Below, piece by piece: positions 1 through 12,678 of a stretch of DNA of 64,000 bases (positions within the stretch are counted from its first letter, which is position 1; every line of letters begins with the position of its first letter). Both the position numbers and the translations under genes were made by a program. The notes under the pieces were generated by a model, which was given only the letters and a program-made list of their open reading frames with translations, made no database searches and was not told the DNA's origin. The stretch comes from Arachis hypogaea (lineage: Eukaryota > Streptophyta > Magnoliopsida > Fabales > Fabaceae): assembly GCF_003086295.3 (NCBI RefSeq), contig NC_092054.1:36548393-36612392 (forward strand), given 5' to 3'.

Positions 1-413
1 TAGCCGTGCGATGATAGCACACCTGGACCATTTTCACTGAGAGGACGGATGGTAGCCATTGACAACAGTGATCCACCAACACACAGCTTGCCATAGGAGG
101 AACCCTGCGTGCGTGAAGAAGAAGACAGGGGAAAAGCAGAGATTCAGAAGACAAAGCATCTCCAAAACTCCAACATATTCTCCATTACTGTATAATAAGT
201 ACTATTTAATTTATGCTTTTTACTCTTCAAAAATAGAATCACTCTTATCATTGATCTCCTGACTAAGAATTACAAAATAACCATAGCTTGCTTCAAGCCG
301 GCAATCTCCGTGGGATCGACCCTTACTCACGTAAGGTATTACTTGGACAACCTAGTGCACTTGCTGGTTAGTTGTGCGGAATTGCAAAAGTGTGATTGGA
401 ATTTCGTGCACCA
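1..413 (+). mobile_element. FIDEL-like LTR, 3' end, cut by the window edge
   Basis: This stretch matches, in inverted orientation, the terminal part of the two LTRs at 13322-14975 and 22350-23930. Shared landmarks are the block around 25-65, the block around 290-345 with the phrase GATCGACCCTTACTCACGTA, and the end GTGCACCA at 406-413. The sequence after 413 is not a primer-binding site, so this is a 3' LTR or a solo LTR. It appears to interrupt the older LTR that follows. The family name is recalled, not searched. Confidence 0.75.
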
Positions 414-942
414 GTCCACTATAGACTATTATATATCATTAGAAAGCTCTAGACGTCAGATTTCTAACGCCACTAGATGTGCATCATTTAGACCTCTCCA
501 GCTCAAGTTATAATCTTTCGAATGTAAAGAGGTCAGTCTGGCATGTTTACAGGTTCAAAGGCGTGTGAAGTTCTACACGCTAGCTTTGTAACACTGAAAG
601 ATGGGTGATGTTCACCCTTAGCTTCAGTGTCCACTATAGCATGTTATATATGGTTGGAAAGTACTAGAAGTCTACTTTTCAATGGCACTATAATTACCTC
701 ATTTGAAGCTTTGTAGCTCACATTATCTCTATTGGAGTATGAAGAAGTCAAGGATGCAAATCCTGTTTGAGCTTGTTTTGTGCTTTTTGCTTCTTTTTCT
801 ATTATTTTCTATAAAATTCATTACCTTAAGAAATCAAAGCAATATTCAATTTAATCACCAAAACACTTTCATAATTAAGCATTATGAATTGATTTTTTAT
901 ATAAAAAAGCATAGAAAAACACAATATGATGTGCATACATCA
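414..942 (-). mobile_element. Element B: partial 3' LTR (minus strand)
   Basis: On the minus strand this LTR begins TGATGTATGC at 942, directly after a purine-rich tract (943-957). It carries two diverged copies of a module found in the FIDEL-like LTRs (about 425-512 and 630-730; compare 14625-14710 and 23580-23665). The other end is lost at the junction with the FIDEL-like LTR. No ORF here is credible. Confidence 0.55.
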
Positions 943-1932
943 CAACACCAAACTTAAACTTTGCTTGTCCTCAATCAAATAAAGAATCAAGCAATACAAT
1001 TTGACAATTCAAGGTGAGAAGATTAGAAATTAAATATTCATGGTTGGCTAATTTACTATGCATGCAACAATCACAAAAGAAATTCAAATTATTGATGTTT
1101 CTATCTTGATCACTTTATGAAATCTTTTCTTGTATTCCTTCCTTGAAGCAAGCTTTTTGTCTTTCTCTTCTCTTTCTTAGCTTAGCTTCTTGGGTGCTTT
1201 GCACTATTTGTTCTTAGCTTCGACTCTAAATGCTTTGTTTTTAAGTATTACCATTTGATACGTAAGCACCATAAGCATGTAACTAGAGAACTTTTTAAGC
1301 TCATTTATTTCTTTTCTTTACTCTCTAATCATTAATGCTCAAAGCCTTGAGCTTTGAGAGAATGCTTTACACTTGAGCCTAGCCTTGACTCTAAGTATTT
1401 TTTTTCAAGCTTTTTGCTTGATACATAAATACCAAAGTACTTGACTAATGAATTGTCATTGGTACTCAAAGCCTTCAACTTTCTCATTCTTTTCCTTTTT
1501 CTTTCTTGATCATTACTTTGTGATTTGCTTCTTCAAGGTTTTCAAAGGTTCAAAAATTTCATAAAGTTTTCTAGATGAAAACTTCAATCAAACAAATTCA
1601 AATGTGTTGAACTAGAATAGTCATACTATCCTTCCAATACTTATATGCTCATACTAGCTTCTTCTTTAGTCACCTTAGCTTGTTTGTTTATCATCATGAT
1701 GCTTAATTATTTTGACTAACAAATTTCAATTTGGTAATAACGATGTAAAGACAACATGTTACAATTCAAAATTAAACTATGCTTATCTAAAAGGAATAAC
1801 ACACATGCATATAGAAGAAATAGAAGATAATCATGCAATTGAAAGTACTAGAAACAAATAAGAGGAAAAAGAACTTAACCACCTCATAGTTCATCATCGT
1901 TGTTGTTGTCATTTTCCTCATATTCTCTTCCT

Positions 1933-1971
1933 CCAACACCAAACTTAGAATGATTGCTTGTCCTCAAGCAA
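1933..1971 (-). promoter_or_regulatory. Internal copy of polypurine tract plus hairpin, element B
   Basis: On the minus strand TTGCTTG-AGGA-CAAGCAA (1954-1971) can fold as a 7-bp stem with a four-base loop, followed by CTAAGTTTGGTGTTG (about 1933-1947). The same arrangement, with a one-mismatch stem (963-976), abuts the LTR at 943-957. A role is inferred only from position and recurrence in other elements of the window. Confidence 0.5.
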
Positions 1972-2424
1972 CAAGTGAGAATAGTGGTGATGGGATTGTG
2001 AATTAATCATGAATGCCTTCAAAAGTTATGTACATAATGCATGTGTTTAAGCAAGCAAAATTAAAGATAACAATAAAGGCACAAAGAAGAGACAATGTGA
2101 TTGCATTAATAAGTGGGTTGTGCATGGTACATTACATGAAAAGATAGGTGGTAACACTAAACTTGGTGTGACACTTTCATTTTAAAATTATGCAAGTACC
2201 CAGTGAAAATTTGAAAATCAAATTATTACATGGCAACACCAAAATTATTCTATGCAATCATATGCCAAATTATTTGAAAGTAAAACTAAGTAAGGCAATA
2301 TCATAAACAGTTGGATGACAAAAAGAAAAGAAAGAATTAAAAGCAAATGAATGACTAAAACAAAGAAAGAAAAAGTGTCTAATCTAGGTAATCAATCAAT
2401 TGGTAATTTGTTAATCACAATTAA

Positions 2425-2442
2425 TCCCCGACAACAGTGCCA
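2425..2442 (-). promoter_or_regulatory. Primer-binding site of element B (tRNA-Asp type, decayed)
   Basis: The minus strand reads TGGCACTGTTGTCGGGGA. It differs from the tRNA-Asp complement TGGCGCCGTTGCCGGGGA by three transitions. It lies four bases inside the LTR that starts at 2447, as expected for a gypsy element. Confidence 0.7.
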
Positions 2443-2446
2443 AACT

Positions 2447-3051
2447 TGATACGGATTTGATAAACAATATCCACCGGCAAGTGCACGGGTCGTAATCAAG
2501 TAATAACTCACTATGAGTGAGGTCGATTCCATGAGGATTGATTGATCAAGCAACTTTAATTAACTGGCTATTCTAGTTAAACAATTAATTCAATAAGGTT
2601 TGATCCACTATTAGATAACTTGACAGTGAAGTAAAGTACTGAAAAGTAAATAACGAGAAAATAAATGACTGAAAATAAAGAGCGAGAAAGTAAATAGCTG
2701 GAAATTTAAAGTGTAGAAAAGTGAATTGCAATAATGTAAATGCAGGAAGGGTAAATGATAAGGAAATTAAACTGCTGGAATGTAAAGGAATTAACGAAAA
2801 TGGGCATTAAAGGAAAAATAAGTAATCAGGAAGGGAAGAGATAGAATAAGGAAGAATTATTGGGGTACAGAGATATTGAATTCTATGGATCAAATTGCTT
2901 CTCATCTCATCTTCAATCATGCAATTCATTGATCTCTTGGCAAATCATAATTGATTGAAACCCAATTTCTTGGTGAATCAATCTCTCTTAACTTGATCAA
3001 TTGCCAATTTCTTGATCTAATTGCTCATGAGAAGAGATGAAGATTGGTCTC
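2447..3051 (-). mobile_element. Element B: 5' LTR, first part (interrupted by element C)
   Basis: This LTR starts, in plus coordinates, TGATACGGATTTGATAAA next to the primer-binding site. It is broken at 3051 by element C and resumes after the target duplication at 50982-50986. It is AT-rich with no ORF. Confidence 0.65.
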
Positions 3052-4607
3052 TGATACAAGGATTTATACCGGTTCGGAATTTAACAAAATAATCTCGTTG
3101 TGAGCATAGCCCAAACCGATAATCGATCCTCAAATAAAATTTTAATAATTGGTTGTCACAAGTACAAATCCCAACAAAAATTAACCAAAGTATTCAAACA
3201 TCGGGTCGTCTCACAAGAAATTGCAATGAAGTGATCAATTATTGGTTATGAAGGAACAAGGGGGGTTTAATTTGATAAAAGGGCAATAAAATAAATGGCA
3301 AGAAAAGTAAAGTAAACAATTAAAGAAAGCAATTAATAAAGAGAGACATTAATGACAAGGATTGAGAATATAGGCTTTCTATCCTAGTCACTAATCATAA
3401 CAATAATTAACAAGAATTTATCTCATTTCGTCTTCCCCAACAATAGAAGAATCTACAATGTTATCTTCACACAAGAGAAAGTCAAATAAGACTAGTTAAT
3501 CTCAATCCAAAAGTCCTCATCAACTTACTAATTGAATTAGCAAGAGATTAGAGTCAATGAAAATAATATTAACTAACAACTCTAGATCACCAATCTAAAT
3601 TGGGTATTAATGACTCAAGATTGCCCAATTTCTCTTTCCAAGCCAAGAATGCTCAAAAAGCTACTCTAACATCCAACCAAGCATTTTGTCAAACACTTGG
3701 AAGGCATAAAAGGAAAGCATAATAAAATTGCAAGAAATATAAATTCTACAACTACCCAATGCAAGAAATTAACAATAACAACTCAAATCAACAATAAAAG
3801 AACATCAAACATCAAATTGCATTAAAGGAAATCCAAATCCAACAAAGTTCATCAACATAAAAAGAGGCATAAAAAGGGAAATTAACAATACAAACTAAGA
3901 GAATGAAAGTGTAGAAACAAGAAATTGTAAAGGAAACAATATGAAAACAAGAAATTAATCCCTGATCTAAGAGGAGAATTATCCTAAGAACCCTAATTCT
4001 AGAGAGAAAAGGGAGCTTCTCTCTCTAGAAAACTAACCTAAATGATGCTAACCAAAAACTAATTGCTCTCTCTTTTGTCCAATCTTCAATTCTGCATGAA
4101 ATAGCCTCAGAAACGAGTTGGATTTGGGCCTGGAAAGCTCATAAATCGCCCCCAGCGAATTCACTTTGATGAGGTCACGTGCTTGCTGTGACGCGTATGC
4201 ATCGACTGGCCTTTTCCTTCTCACGTGTACGCGTCATGTCACGCGTACACGTCGCCTGACTATCCTCATCTTCACGCGTACGCGACTGTCATGCGTGTGC
4301 GTCGCTCTAAGCACTCCAAATCCTTGTTTCTTCACGAAATCTCCATTTTGCATGCTTTTCTCTTTACTTCTCACGTCCAATACTTGCCTTATGAATCTGA
4401 AATTACTCAACAAACATATCAAGGTATCGAATGGAATTAAAGTGAATTAAACTTAGCTAATTAAAGGCCTAAAAAGCATGTTTTCACACTTAAACACAAA
4501 TTTAGGGAGAATTACAAAACCATGCTATTTCATTGAATAAATGTGAGATAAGTTGATAAAATCCCCTAAATTAAGCACAAGATAAACCACAAAATTGGGA
4601 TTTATCA
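3052..4607 (-). repeat. 3' LTR of element C
   Basis: This 1,556-bp LTR aligns with 26205-26548 plus 49830-50981. A CpG-rich patch of ACGCGTACGCG-type palindromes lies at about 4165-4310 in otherwise AT-rich sequence. The LTR ends at the polypurine tract at 4608. Confidence 0.85.
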
Positions 4608-4644
4608 AACCTCCCCACACTTAAACCAAGCATGTCCTCATGCT
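4608..4644 (-). promoter_or_regulatory. Polypurine tract and hairpin at 3' LTR of element C
   Basis: The minus strand shows AGCATG-AGGA-CATGCT (4629-4644, a 6-bp perfect stem with an AGGA loop), then TTTAAGTGTGGGGAGGTT directly against the LTR (4608-4622). The purine tract is the expected plus-strand primer. The hairpin is inferred from sequence symmetry. Confidence 0.7.
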
Positions 4645-6779
4645 ACACTCAAGAAAGAAACAAAGGGTATTAACATTTATTCAATGCAAATTATCTATAT
4701 GCAACCTACCTACATTCAATCTATCTAAATGAATGCAATTACTTGGTCAAAATAAATCAGTTCCCAAGAATACATATATGAACATAAGGGCTAAAGCAAT
4801 AGCAATCAAATCAAACCCATAATTGAATTGAGTTATTGAAAGGATTTTACAAACTTGCAAGAAAAGAGATGATTATAGGTGGAAACATGTAATTGAGCAA
4901 TCGAACCCTCACCGGATGTGTATTCGCTCTAGTCACTCAAATGTATAGGGTTGATTCACTCAATTCTCTCTTAATCATGTTTTTCGTGATTTATTTTTCA
5001 TCTAACAATCAACAATTATTTCGTGCATGCATACAAATATCATGAGAGCTTTTCCATAGGTTGTAATGGGGATAGGGTCAAAGTAAGGATGCATATGGTC
5101 AAGTGAGCTTAAAATTTGAATCTTTGATTAATTTAAACTTCCCACCTAACCTATATAACAACCTATAAAATTCTAAACAAACATAACTACTCATAATTCT
5201 CACTTTTTCACACACTCATGCATTCTCTTTTTGATCACCACACATATGCATTTATTTTTATTGAACTTTACTTTGGGGCATTTTGTGCCCTTTTTATTGC
5301 TTTTCTTTTTCTTTTTCTATATGTTCTTTTTCTTTTCTTTTATTTTTCTTTTTATTGTTTTTCTCTTTTTTTTCAATTAAAATATATACAAGAACATCAA
5401 TGCATATGATTTACACATTTAATGCATGAGTATGTATCCAATTTCCAAAATTTTGACAAAAATATAAAAATACACTTTTATCTCACCTAATGTTCCCAAT
5501 TTTTCCAAACTTGAATGATAAGCATTCTCACTAGCCTAAGCTAATCAAAGATCCAAACAAAGGACATTTATTATTTTTCGCTTTAAGCCTTGTAATGTGC
5601 TAAAATTAAGAACAAATGGGTTTAGCATAGAATAATGGACATATAGAATCAAACAAATCAAAGATTACAATCATAGAAAGAGAATAATGCACACAAGAAT
5701 GAAAATAAGTGGTTATACAATATAACCACACAATTAGGCTCAAAACTCACAAGGTTGTATGTTCTTAGCTCAAAAACATGATCCACAATATATATATAAT
5801 TCAAGCAAATTCTAAAAAAAAAAATTTCAATCAATTGGGGTGCCCTATAGATAAAATCCTTGAAAAACTTTATTATTTTGACTAAGCTTATTTTATATAT
5901 ATATATGCAAAACAAGAAAATACAACTAAAAATCCTAAAAGACCTAAAAATGAAATGCAAAAGTGTTGGCATTAGAAACTTGTCATCCAAAAATGCCGAT
6001 TGGTCGGACGACCTCCCCACACTTAAAAGTTTGCACCGTCCTCCGTGCATTCAAAGATGAGCAAGGGGGTACGACGACTTTTCGGATTGCCACCTTCAGC
6101 TGGTGGATCAACCGGTTGCTGCATGTTCCTTTCTCCTGCTTCCGTCTTTGCTTATGATGACTTGAGAATAGAAATAAGATAGTAAGAAAAGTAAATGCAA
6201 AACCAAGGAAGCATAAATTGTTGGAATGAGGTAAATCACTAGAATGAAGTGAGTGAATTAGTGTGACATTAATGAAACAAGTGTGTGAGTTCTAAGTTTG
6301 CACGCGGTTTAGAACACACACACACTAGCATAAAAAGCTATGTCACAATTACACAAAAGAAGTATGCACTTCACTCATCCTAGTGTGCTTGAACTACTTC
6401 AAAAGACTTGTAGGTTAAGTCAACCAAACAAGTAGTGAAGAAGCATGAAAGCACTCAAGCGAAAATCAAGCAATTGTGAAATTGGATAATGAATGGACAT
6501 TGATTGATGTGCAAGGTAACTTAATGAACCAAATAAAATATAGAGCTCACACATTTTTAAGTTTGTTTGCAACACCTAAGTGACATAGAGGTGGAACACA
6601 TGGATGCTATGGAACTTAGGTAAAAGAAGATAAAAGTGAAAATCAATCACATAGCAAGCATGGTCCACAAAGCTTTACAAAGCTAAAAAATATGTCACTA
6701 GGTAAGCTTTCGATCCAATTTCACAATTCCACAAATCTCAACGCATGAAATAGGTGATGTTAATAAAGATCAATCATAA
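4645..6779 (-). mobile_element. Element C internal sequence, non-coding part 1
   Basis: This 2.1-kb AT-rich stretch has no credible gene; the ORFs in it are low-complexity Phe/Leu/Ser or Lys/Ile runs. The one structured site is a second copy of the polypurine tract and hairpin at 6011-6049. The CACTA transposon interrupts at 6780. Confidence 0.6.
6011..6049 (-). promoter_or_regulatory. Second polypurine tract and hairpin of element C, 1.4 kb upstream
   Basis: The minus strand has TGCAC ... GTGCA (6032-6049) around GGAGGACG, then AAGTGTGGGGAGGT (6011-6024). The purine tract is identical to that at 4609-4622. Element E has the same arrangement at 41883-41920. Confidence 0.55.
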
Positions 6780-6799
6780 CACAACTAGAAAATGGATTA

Positions 6800-7140
6800 A
6801 TACAGACAGATTTACAGATAGATTTAGTCTTTATTACAGACGGATTTTTGGTTACCGACGAAATTACAGACGGATTTTGTCCCTCTGTAAAAACCTCGTC
6901 GGAAATTATTTACCGATGGATTTTTTCCGTCAAAAAATTACCGACGAATTTTTACCAGTTACCGACGGATTTTCCCTCTGTAAATTCTCCATCGATATCC
7001 CGAGGACGACGAACTTTCCGACGGATTTTCCGTCGGTAATTACAGACGGATTCTCCGACAGATTTTTTGTCAGAAATTGGAGCCTTGAAAGCATTCCAAA
7101 CTCTAAATACAGACGGAAAATCCGTCTGTAAATCCATCAA
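6800..7140. repeat. CACTA subterminal repeat array, left
   Basis: Many direct and inverted copies of a unit close to TTACAGACGGATTTT / ACCGACGGATTTTC occur here. The same units occur in inverted arrangement at the other end (12390-12660). This is typical of transposase-binding subterminal regions. Confidence 0.85.
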
Positions 7141-7990
7141 TAAGAAAACATTTTTTTTAGATTTTTCTATTGCAAAATAAACAAGTTTTCATACAAAATA
7201 AATATAAATTTAATGAATACAAAATTTCATCTAATTTTTATCTAACTTGTATCTAAACATTCATAGTATTTCAAAATAACCAGTATTTGATATTAGCAAT
7301 AAAACCAAACATGATGTTTAGTTTTTACAATGTATCAAGAACAAAGACAATAGTACCAAGTTAATTATCAAATTTTCATTGAAATTTTTTGGTTTTTACA
7401 ATGTATCAAGAACAAAGACAATAGTGCCAAGTTAATTATCAAAATTTCATTGTGAAATTTTTACATAAATACATAGAGTGATTAAAACAAGGCCAGCCAT
7501 TCTTGATGATATCCCAAATGTCATATCATTTCCATCATACATTTACGCCAGCAAATTTTTTGGCCATGCTAGTGGGTACCATTTTCACAGGAGACTGCAT
7601 ATGTAGAGGACAGAAATTAATTAAAAATATTGGATTCATCATAAACTACTACATTGTATCAGTATCTTGTTTTATATGGGGATTTTCATTTTCTGTTTTT
7701 CTTTATCTTTGTTGTTCTTTTGGTGAAAACTTATCCACTAGTAGTTTTAGCTTCCTATATAATCCTATTTCTACTCTTTTATCACAGAAATAAATATTTT
7801 TAGTATTTTGAAACAATTTCATAAAATAGATCATCAACCATTCAGTCCAATCATAATTTTGGAAAAAGTAAAAAATATACGGCAGGAGTTTCAAATACCC
7901 CAAAAAAATTAAAATTGATTATAGAACTGTTATAGAATAAAGTATCCATGTAATAAGAATCTTTGTTTATAGCTTAATGCAATGGAAAGA
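7141..7990. other. CACTA interior, AT-rich, no recognised gene
   Basis: The segment holds an imperfect direct repeat of about 70 bp (about 7321-7389 and 7391-7461, sharing TTTTTACAATGTATCAAGAA). No exon could be assigned. Part of 7500-7620 may be another captured fragment, but no protein match was recognised. Confidence 0.4.
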
Positions 7991-7998
7991 GAAACACA

Positions 7999-8225
7999 CT
8001 TACCAGTGATGGGGACAAGGGTTTCCTTTCTAGACAAATTAGTCACATGCTGCAATGAGAAATCACCCGATCAAAACCATCGATTCAGTAAATTCAAATA
8101 AAATAAGAACAAGGAGAAAAGATGAACATAGTTTACTCACAATAAAGGTGTCATTGAATGATGCAAAAATGTGAGCAACACCAAAAACATGCTTGCCCTC
8201 TCTAAGAGTATCCTTATCACATTCC
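7999..8225 (-). pseudogene. RPS14: Captured fragment of ribosomal protein S14 (uS11) gene, two exons
   Basis: The minus strand from about 8225 to 8141 encodes a peptide containing HVFGVAHIFASFNDTFI, the strongly conserved N-terminal part of cytosolic ribosomal protein S14 (uS11). It is followed by a GTGAG donor. After a short intron ending TTGCAG, exon 8049-8004 encodes HVTNLSRKETLVPITG, which continues the same protein, and ends at a GTAAG donor. Two substitutions stand out: Asn-Leu-Ser-Arg-Lys where Asp-Leu-Ser-Gly-Arg is usual, and Pro where Arg is usual. There is no start or C-terminus. The retained intron shows capture from genomic DNA rather than cDNA. Confidence 0.85.
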
Positions 8226-8606
8226 CAATTGCACAACCAACATAACAAATTCTAATAATGAAAAAAATAGCATCTTTATATCACTGGAATAAATATGAAA
8301 TAAAAGAAAAAAGAAAGAATAATAATTAGAATAGAAACAAAACTATAGAATATACCGGGAAGTTTATGTGTGTTGAAGGTGTTGAAGGTCCCAATACTTA
8401 AGGGCTGCAAGATCATAAGCCCTTGCAGCTTTTTCTTCCATATCATAGCCACCTTTAATCAATTCACATAAAAGAAAAAAAAACACTTATTAGCAATCAC
8501 AAGAAGATGGTTGAAAATAAGAGTCTTTGGTTAAGAACTTACCCAAATAAAATATATCATGCAACGTTCATTTGATTGAATTTGTAATTCACAGTGTGAA
8601 CATTGG

Positions 8607-8750
<144 letters not shown>

Positions 8751-9453
8751 AACTGGAAACACCTCATAATTATGCATACTAATTGGATCAAAAAATATTT
8801 GCAAAAGGGAAAAAAATAATGAAGAAATCCAAACAAATAAATTTTAAAATGTCAAAAAATGAAGAATATATAGTTTTTTATTTTATTTTATTTTTTTCAC
8901 TAATTACCTTGTCTTCCTTTCCTAGTTTGCCCTTCTTTTTTGCAACTATTATCCCACAAATGTGCTTTATATCTACCGGTCCATCTATGCCTAATAGAAG
9001 AAACTCAAAAGGAAAAAATGTTAAAAAATATATATATTTAAATAAAAAGGCAAAAAATAAAATAAAAAACAAAAAAGCAAAATAAAAGTATGTTTTAAAT
9101 AGTTGATAAAATTAATAATGAAATGAAAGTGAAAGTGAAAAATTTGACTAACCTTGTGACACCTCTCTACTGTGAAGTTCTTTGACCAAATGTCTCAATG
9201 GATTTCCTATGAACAGTTTACTTACTACTATTGTTGTGTCCTCTCTTATTATTCTTTGCAACTTCCACCATGGCCTTGCAAGAATTTGAAGAAGAACCTG
9301 CTGAGATCTGATTATGATTATGAGTTGTTGAAACACTTACATGGCTTGATGATGATTAAGAAGTAGATGAACAACCAGGACTCATTGAAAGACTTAAAGT
9401 CTTCAAATTCCCACCTCCACCATTAACATTCACATTAACACTTTCCACCATTC

Positions 9454-9454
<1 letters not shown>

Positions 9455-9511
<57 letters not shown>
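9455..9511. repeat. (ATT)n microsatellite
   Basis: About 19 uninterrupted ATT units. On the minus strand this would encode an Asn run next to VNVNVNGGGGN in the captured AP2-gene exon, so it may be an expanded Asn-codon tract of that exon. Confidence 0.9.
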
Positions 9512-9530
9512 TCCATTAACCCAGTTTCTT

Positions 9531-10021
9531 TAACATTACATAAATCTCAACTGAATGAAAATAGCTTTATTGCTATAGTAGTATTAAGAGAAAATTATGT
9601 ACTATGAAGGAAAAAGGTTGAATTATCCTTTAGAAAGCACCAGGACAATATTCATTTTTCTTTGTACATTTTGATATTGATTCCTGTGCAGGAAAAGCTA
9701 GCAACTTTTAAACAATCTAAGCTACCTTGAAACAACACATTTTCTCAAAAGCAACCAAAGACAAGAATCAAAGCAGAAATTTTAGGCGCAAAAAGCAGGG
9801 CATAATGGCAAAAGTCAACCAAATAAATACAACAAAATACAATGCCTAATTGAAGACTAAAACTTTCTCAAATTTTACAAGTCTCGTTTCATTTCCTTAA
9901 TTACCAATAATAAGAAGCATCGTAATTAATTCAAAGCCATATGAATTCATGTAGCAAAAGGGGCATGCAAAATATCCCTTTCAAAAGTACAAAAGGAAAA
10001 CATTAGAATGAGTAGAAAAAA
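9531..10021. other. CACTA interior between captured fragments
   Basis: AT-rich sequence with no ORF, repeat or exon I can support. It may include the 3' untranslated region of the fragment ending at 10022. Confidence 0.4.
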
Positions 10022-11260
10022 TTAATATGATGATGACGATGAAGAGTTTAACTGAATGTCACTCATAGAAGCAAATTCATGGCCAGGAAGAATAGCAGCA
10101 ATCTCCTCCAACATGGAACCCAGTGTCAGTGAAGGACATCTCTTGAGAAAGGCATATGCCTCAGAAGCCTTGGCCATGGCAGTTTTCTGGTCCTCAGTAG
10201 TAACAAAAGGCAGAATTGGTGCCTCACCCCAACCCATAGAATTGGGAACACCATAACCACTGTAATACATTTGACCTACCAAGACCTGCATTACGTATCC
10301 AAACAGAATAACATTTATTCTTCATAGTAAAAAGACAAGAATCCACAGATTAGAAAACAAAAATACTTTAATACTCTCTCCAATTACATTGATTTATTAA
10401 TGTACTAAAAGAGGTAGAACACAACACAGAATGATAACGGTTTATTTATTGGCTAAGTACACAGAATGATAACCCTTTTCAAGTACACAGAATGACTCAG
10501 CCATGCATTTTATACTTAATTTTCAATAGAGAAACAAGATAAGCATTAGCCAGAGGAGAGGTAAAAAATTATAAAAAAATTAAGACATCATATAATGTTA
10601 GAAGAAGTGAATCAGCTTTATTATACCAAATTCAATTATAAATGAGTCATTGACTTTGGAGATTTGATACATTGAATTGTTCTATATGGACATAAATAGA
10701 AGAAACTATTAGCCCCTAAAAATGCTTAGAACCTAAAACTAGATTAAGAAACACTCATAATTAAAAGCAGAAACTACTTGGCCAGAAATCATTCCAAGTC
10801 CCGTGCTTTGCATTAAAGACTTTACACCCATGCCATCACCAAGTTTTTGACTAGCTGGTCGAAACTCTTCCATAGATTTCTCTGGGTTAGTTCTTTTTAA
10901 AAATCATGTCAATAAGAGCAAATTGAATTAGATTAGCCTCCTGCTTCTATTGATGGTAAAATTTATCAAAACCTTCAGAAATTTTAAGTGAAAGATAACG
11001 AGGTTTTAATCTTAGCAAGTAACCTCAAACAAGAAAATCTTATACCTTCCTTTCTTGTCAATTTTTGTTCAGTCAACTGTCAAACAAGAACACATTCAAA
11101 TAATTAGAATAAAGCAACAAAATTTGGTTTAATGAGGAGAAATAAGCTACAAGACATGTCCTGAATATTAACTCACCTCCAAATCAACATATGAGGGATT
11201 TCTTCCTATTGATTTAAGAAATTTGTCAAGACCACTTGTATTTAGAGCTGCAATTTAAAG
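10022..11260 (-). pseudogene. Captured C-terminal fragment of an unidentified four-exon host gene
   Basis: Four minus-strand exon pieces read on in frame across good splice sites. About 11250-11180 encodes NTSGLDKFLKSIGRNPSYVD and ends at GTGAG. About 11075-11047 encodes LTEQKLTRKEG. About 10890-10780 encodes NPEKSMEEFRPASQKLGDGM and onward to GLGMISGQ. The last, 10288-10022, encodes VLVGQMYYSGYGVPNSMGWG, an Ala/Leu-rich helix (SEAYAFLKRCPSLTLG) and a Ser run ending Tyr-stop. I do not recognise the family. The intact reading frame suggests recent capture or low decay. Confidence 0.65.
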
Positions 11261-11615
11261 AATCAGACTTTATATATCAGTGTAACTGCAGCAATGCATA
11301 ATGGATCCAACAAAGGACCTATTAACTTCTGTCTTATGTCAACTAAACTCAATATACAAAATTTTCACAGCTAATCCAACAAATTGTGTCAGATGAAATA
11401 CTTTTCAACCCAGAGTAATGGAACTATGGCAGCCTCATCGATTTTTTAGAATTGCGATTGCAACTAATAATTAATTACATCATGCTGTTAAAACACCTTT
11501 ACTCTCTGCAAGAGTTGCTATACTTAACAATAAATAGTGAGAAATATCTCAAGACATATGAAGTACAAATATATGTTAATAAAATAATAGAAATATAGAA
11601 TCCCATAAAGCTTAC

Positions 11616-12212
11616 CCTAAATTTGGTTAGGGCACCCCAAAGGACAAATGTCTCGTTGCAATCATGATGCTTATGATTCCCTCTCAACCTGCCAGGCCGA
11701 ATCTCTCCTATATGAACTGAAGCACAAGTGAGAGCTCCACCTGCAGAGAACCAACCACCATTTCCCTTTCAAATTCTAATGGCCACAAAACATAGAATCA
11801 CATCGTACATCTAAGTCTCCGTTAAAACACTCAAATACATCAACAAATCCACTAAACACTAGAAAACAGATCCATAACAAGAATGCAAAATCCTCATTAA
11901 AAAAACAAAGCTAAAATGCAAACTATTCTCGAAATGAACGAGACACCAAATTAATCCACCCAAAAATTCTCAATTTCAATTTGACTCTGCTCCATCGCAT
12001 AATCACATTATAAACATGCTAATCATGATACAATTTGACATACCGATCTCTAACTAAAAGGCAATGATGAGAAACACCGAAGTTAGAGGGGAAAAAGAAT
12101 AACCTAAAATGCCAGAAGCTCGAGCTAGCGAGATAGAGTCGAGGAGCCAACCGCGGGTGTCCTTAGCGACGGGGGAGGGGACGGAGGAGCTGAACCTAAC
12201 AAGGTTGGCCAT
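11616..12212 (-). pseudogene. Captured 5' part of an RmlC-like cupin gene (start codon, exons 1 and 2)
   Basis: The minus strand begins with ATG at 12212-12210. Exon 1 (12212-12104) encodes MANLVRFSSSVPSPVAKDTR and a helix, and stops at a GTTAT donor. Exon 2 (11740-11616) follows a TGCAG acceptor and encodes GGALTCASVHIGEIRPGRLR, then GNHKHHDCNETFVLWGA. It ends at GGTAAGC. His-x-His-His with the downstream Cys-Asn-Glu-Thr fits the metal-binding core of plant RmlC-like cupins. The split codon is in phase (G|GT). The remaining exons are absent; the next captured gene piece follows. A 5' untranslated stretch of about 100 bp is included, so the fragment may have brought a promoter-proximal region. 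Confidence 0.75.
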
Positions 12213-12389
12213 TCTATCAGCTTCGCGGGTTGATTCCGTTAGCGGCAGAGAAAAGAAGGAGCCCGTTGACGGAGAGGGGAAAGCTAGGTTTAGCCAAGGG
12301 AGTTCTTCGATTTGAAGTTAAGCTAGGCTTCTTTGATTTGTGTGTTGTGAGTGGAGTTCGAGTAGATGCTAGGTTTAACTAAATATTAT

Positions 12390-12660
12390 TGACGGAAAAT
12401 TTTAAATTACGGACGGAAAAATCCGTCTGTAATAATTTAATAAAATTAGTATTTTTGTCCATTTAATTACAGATGGATTTTCTGTCTATAATCATTTTCC
12501 ACACAAAAAAATTAATTTTTTTGACAGAATTATCGACGGATTTCTTTTCGTCTGTAATTTATGCTAATTCATTTTTTTTGTTTTTCGACAAAAAATTTCT
12601 CCAAAAATTCCGTTTGTATTTCCGTGGGATAAAATCCGTCGGAAATATCCGTCTGTAATA
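12390..12660. repeat. CACTA subterminal repeat array, right
   Basis: Inverted and direct copies of ACGGA-TTTT/CCGTCTGTAAT units, mirroring 6800-7140. The terminal inverted repeat follows directly. Confidence 0.85.
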
Positions 12661-12678
12661 ACTAGTTTTCTAGTAGTG

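Larger units (their letters stand above)
943..2446 (-). mobile_element. Element B: internal region, non-coding
   Basis: About 1.5 kb lies between the two LTR pieces of element B with no ORF over 60 codons that resembles a retroelement protein, so B is a deletion derivative or non-autonomous. Visible landmarks on the minus strand are a primer-binding site at the right end, a polypurine tract at 943-957, and a second copy of the tract with a perfect hairpin at 1933-1971. The rest is AT-rich with repeated CTTTGAG/GCTTTTTGCTTG-like phrases around 1140-1460. Confidence 0.6.
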
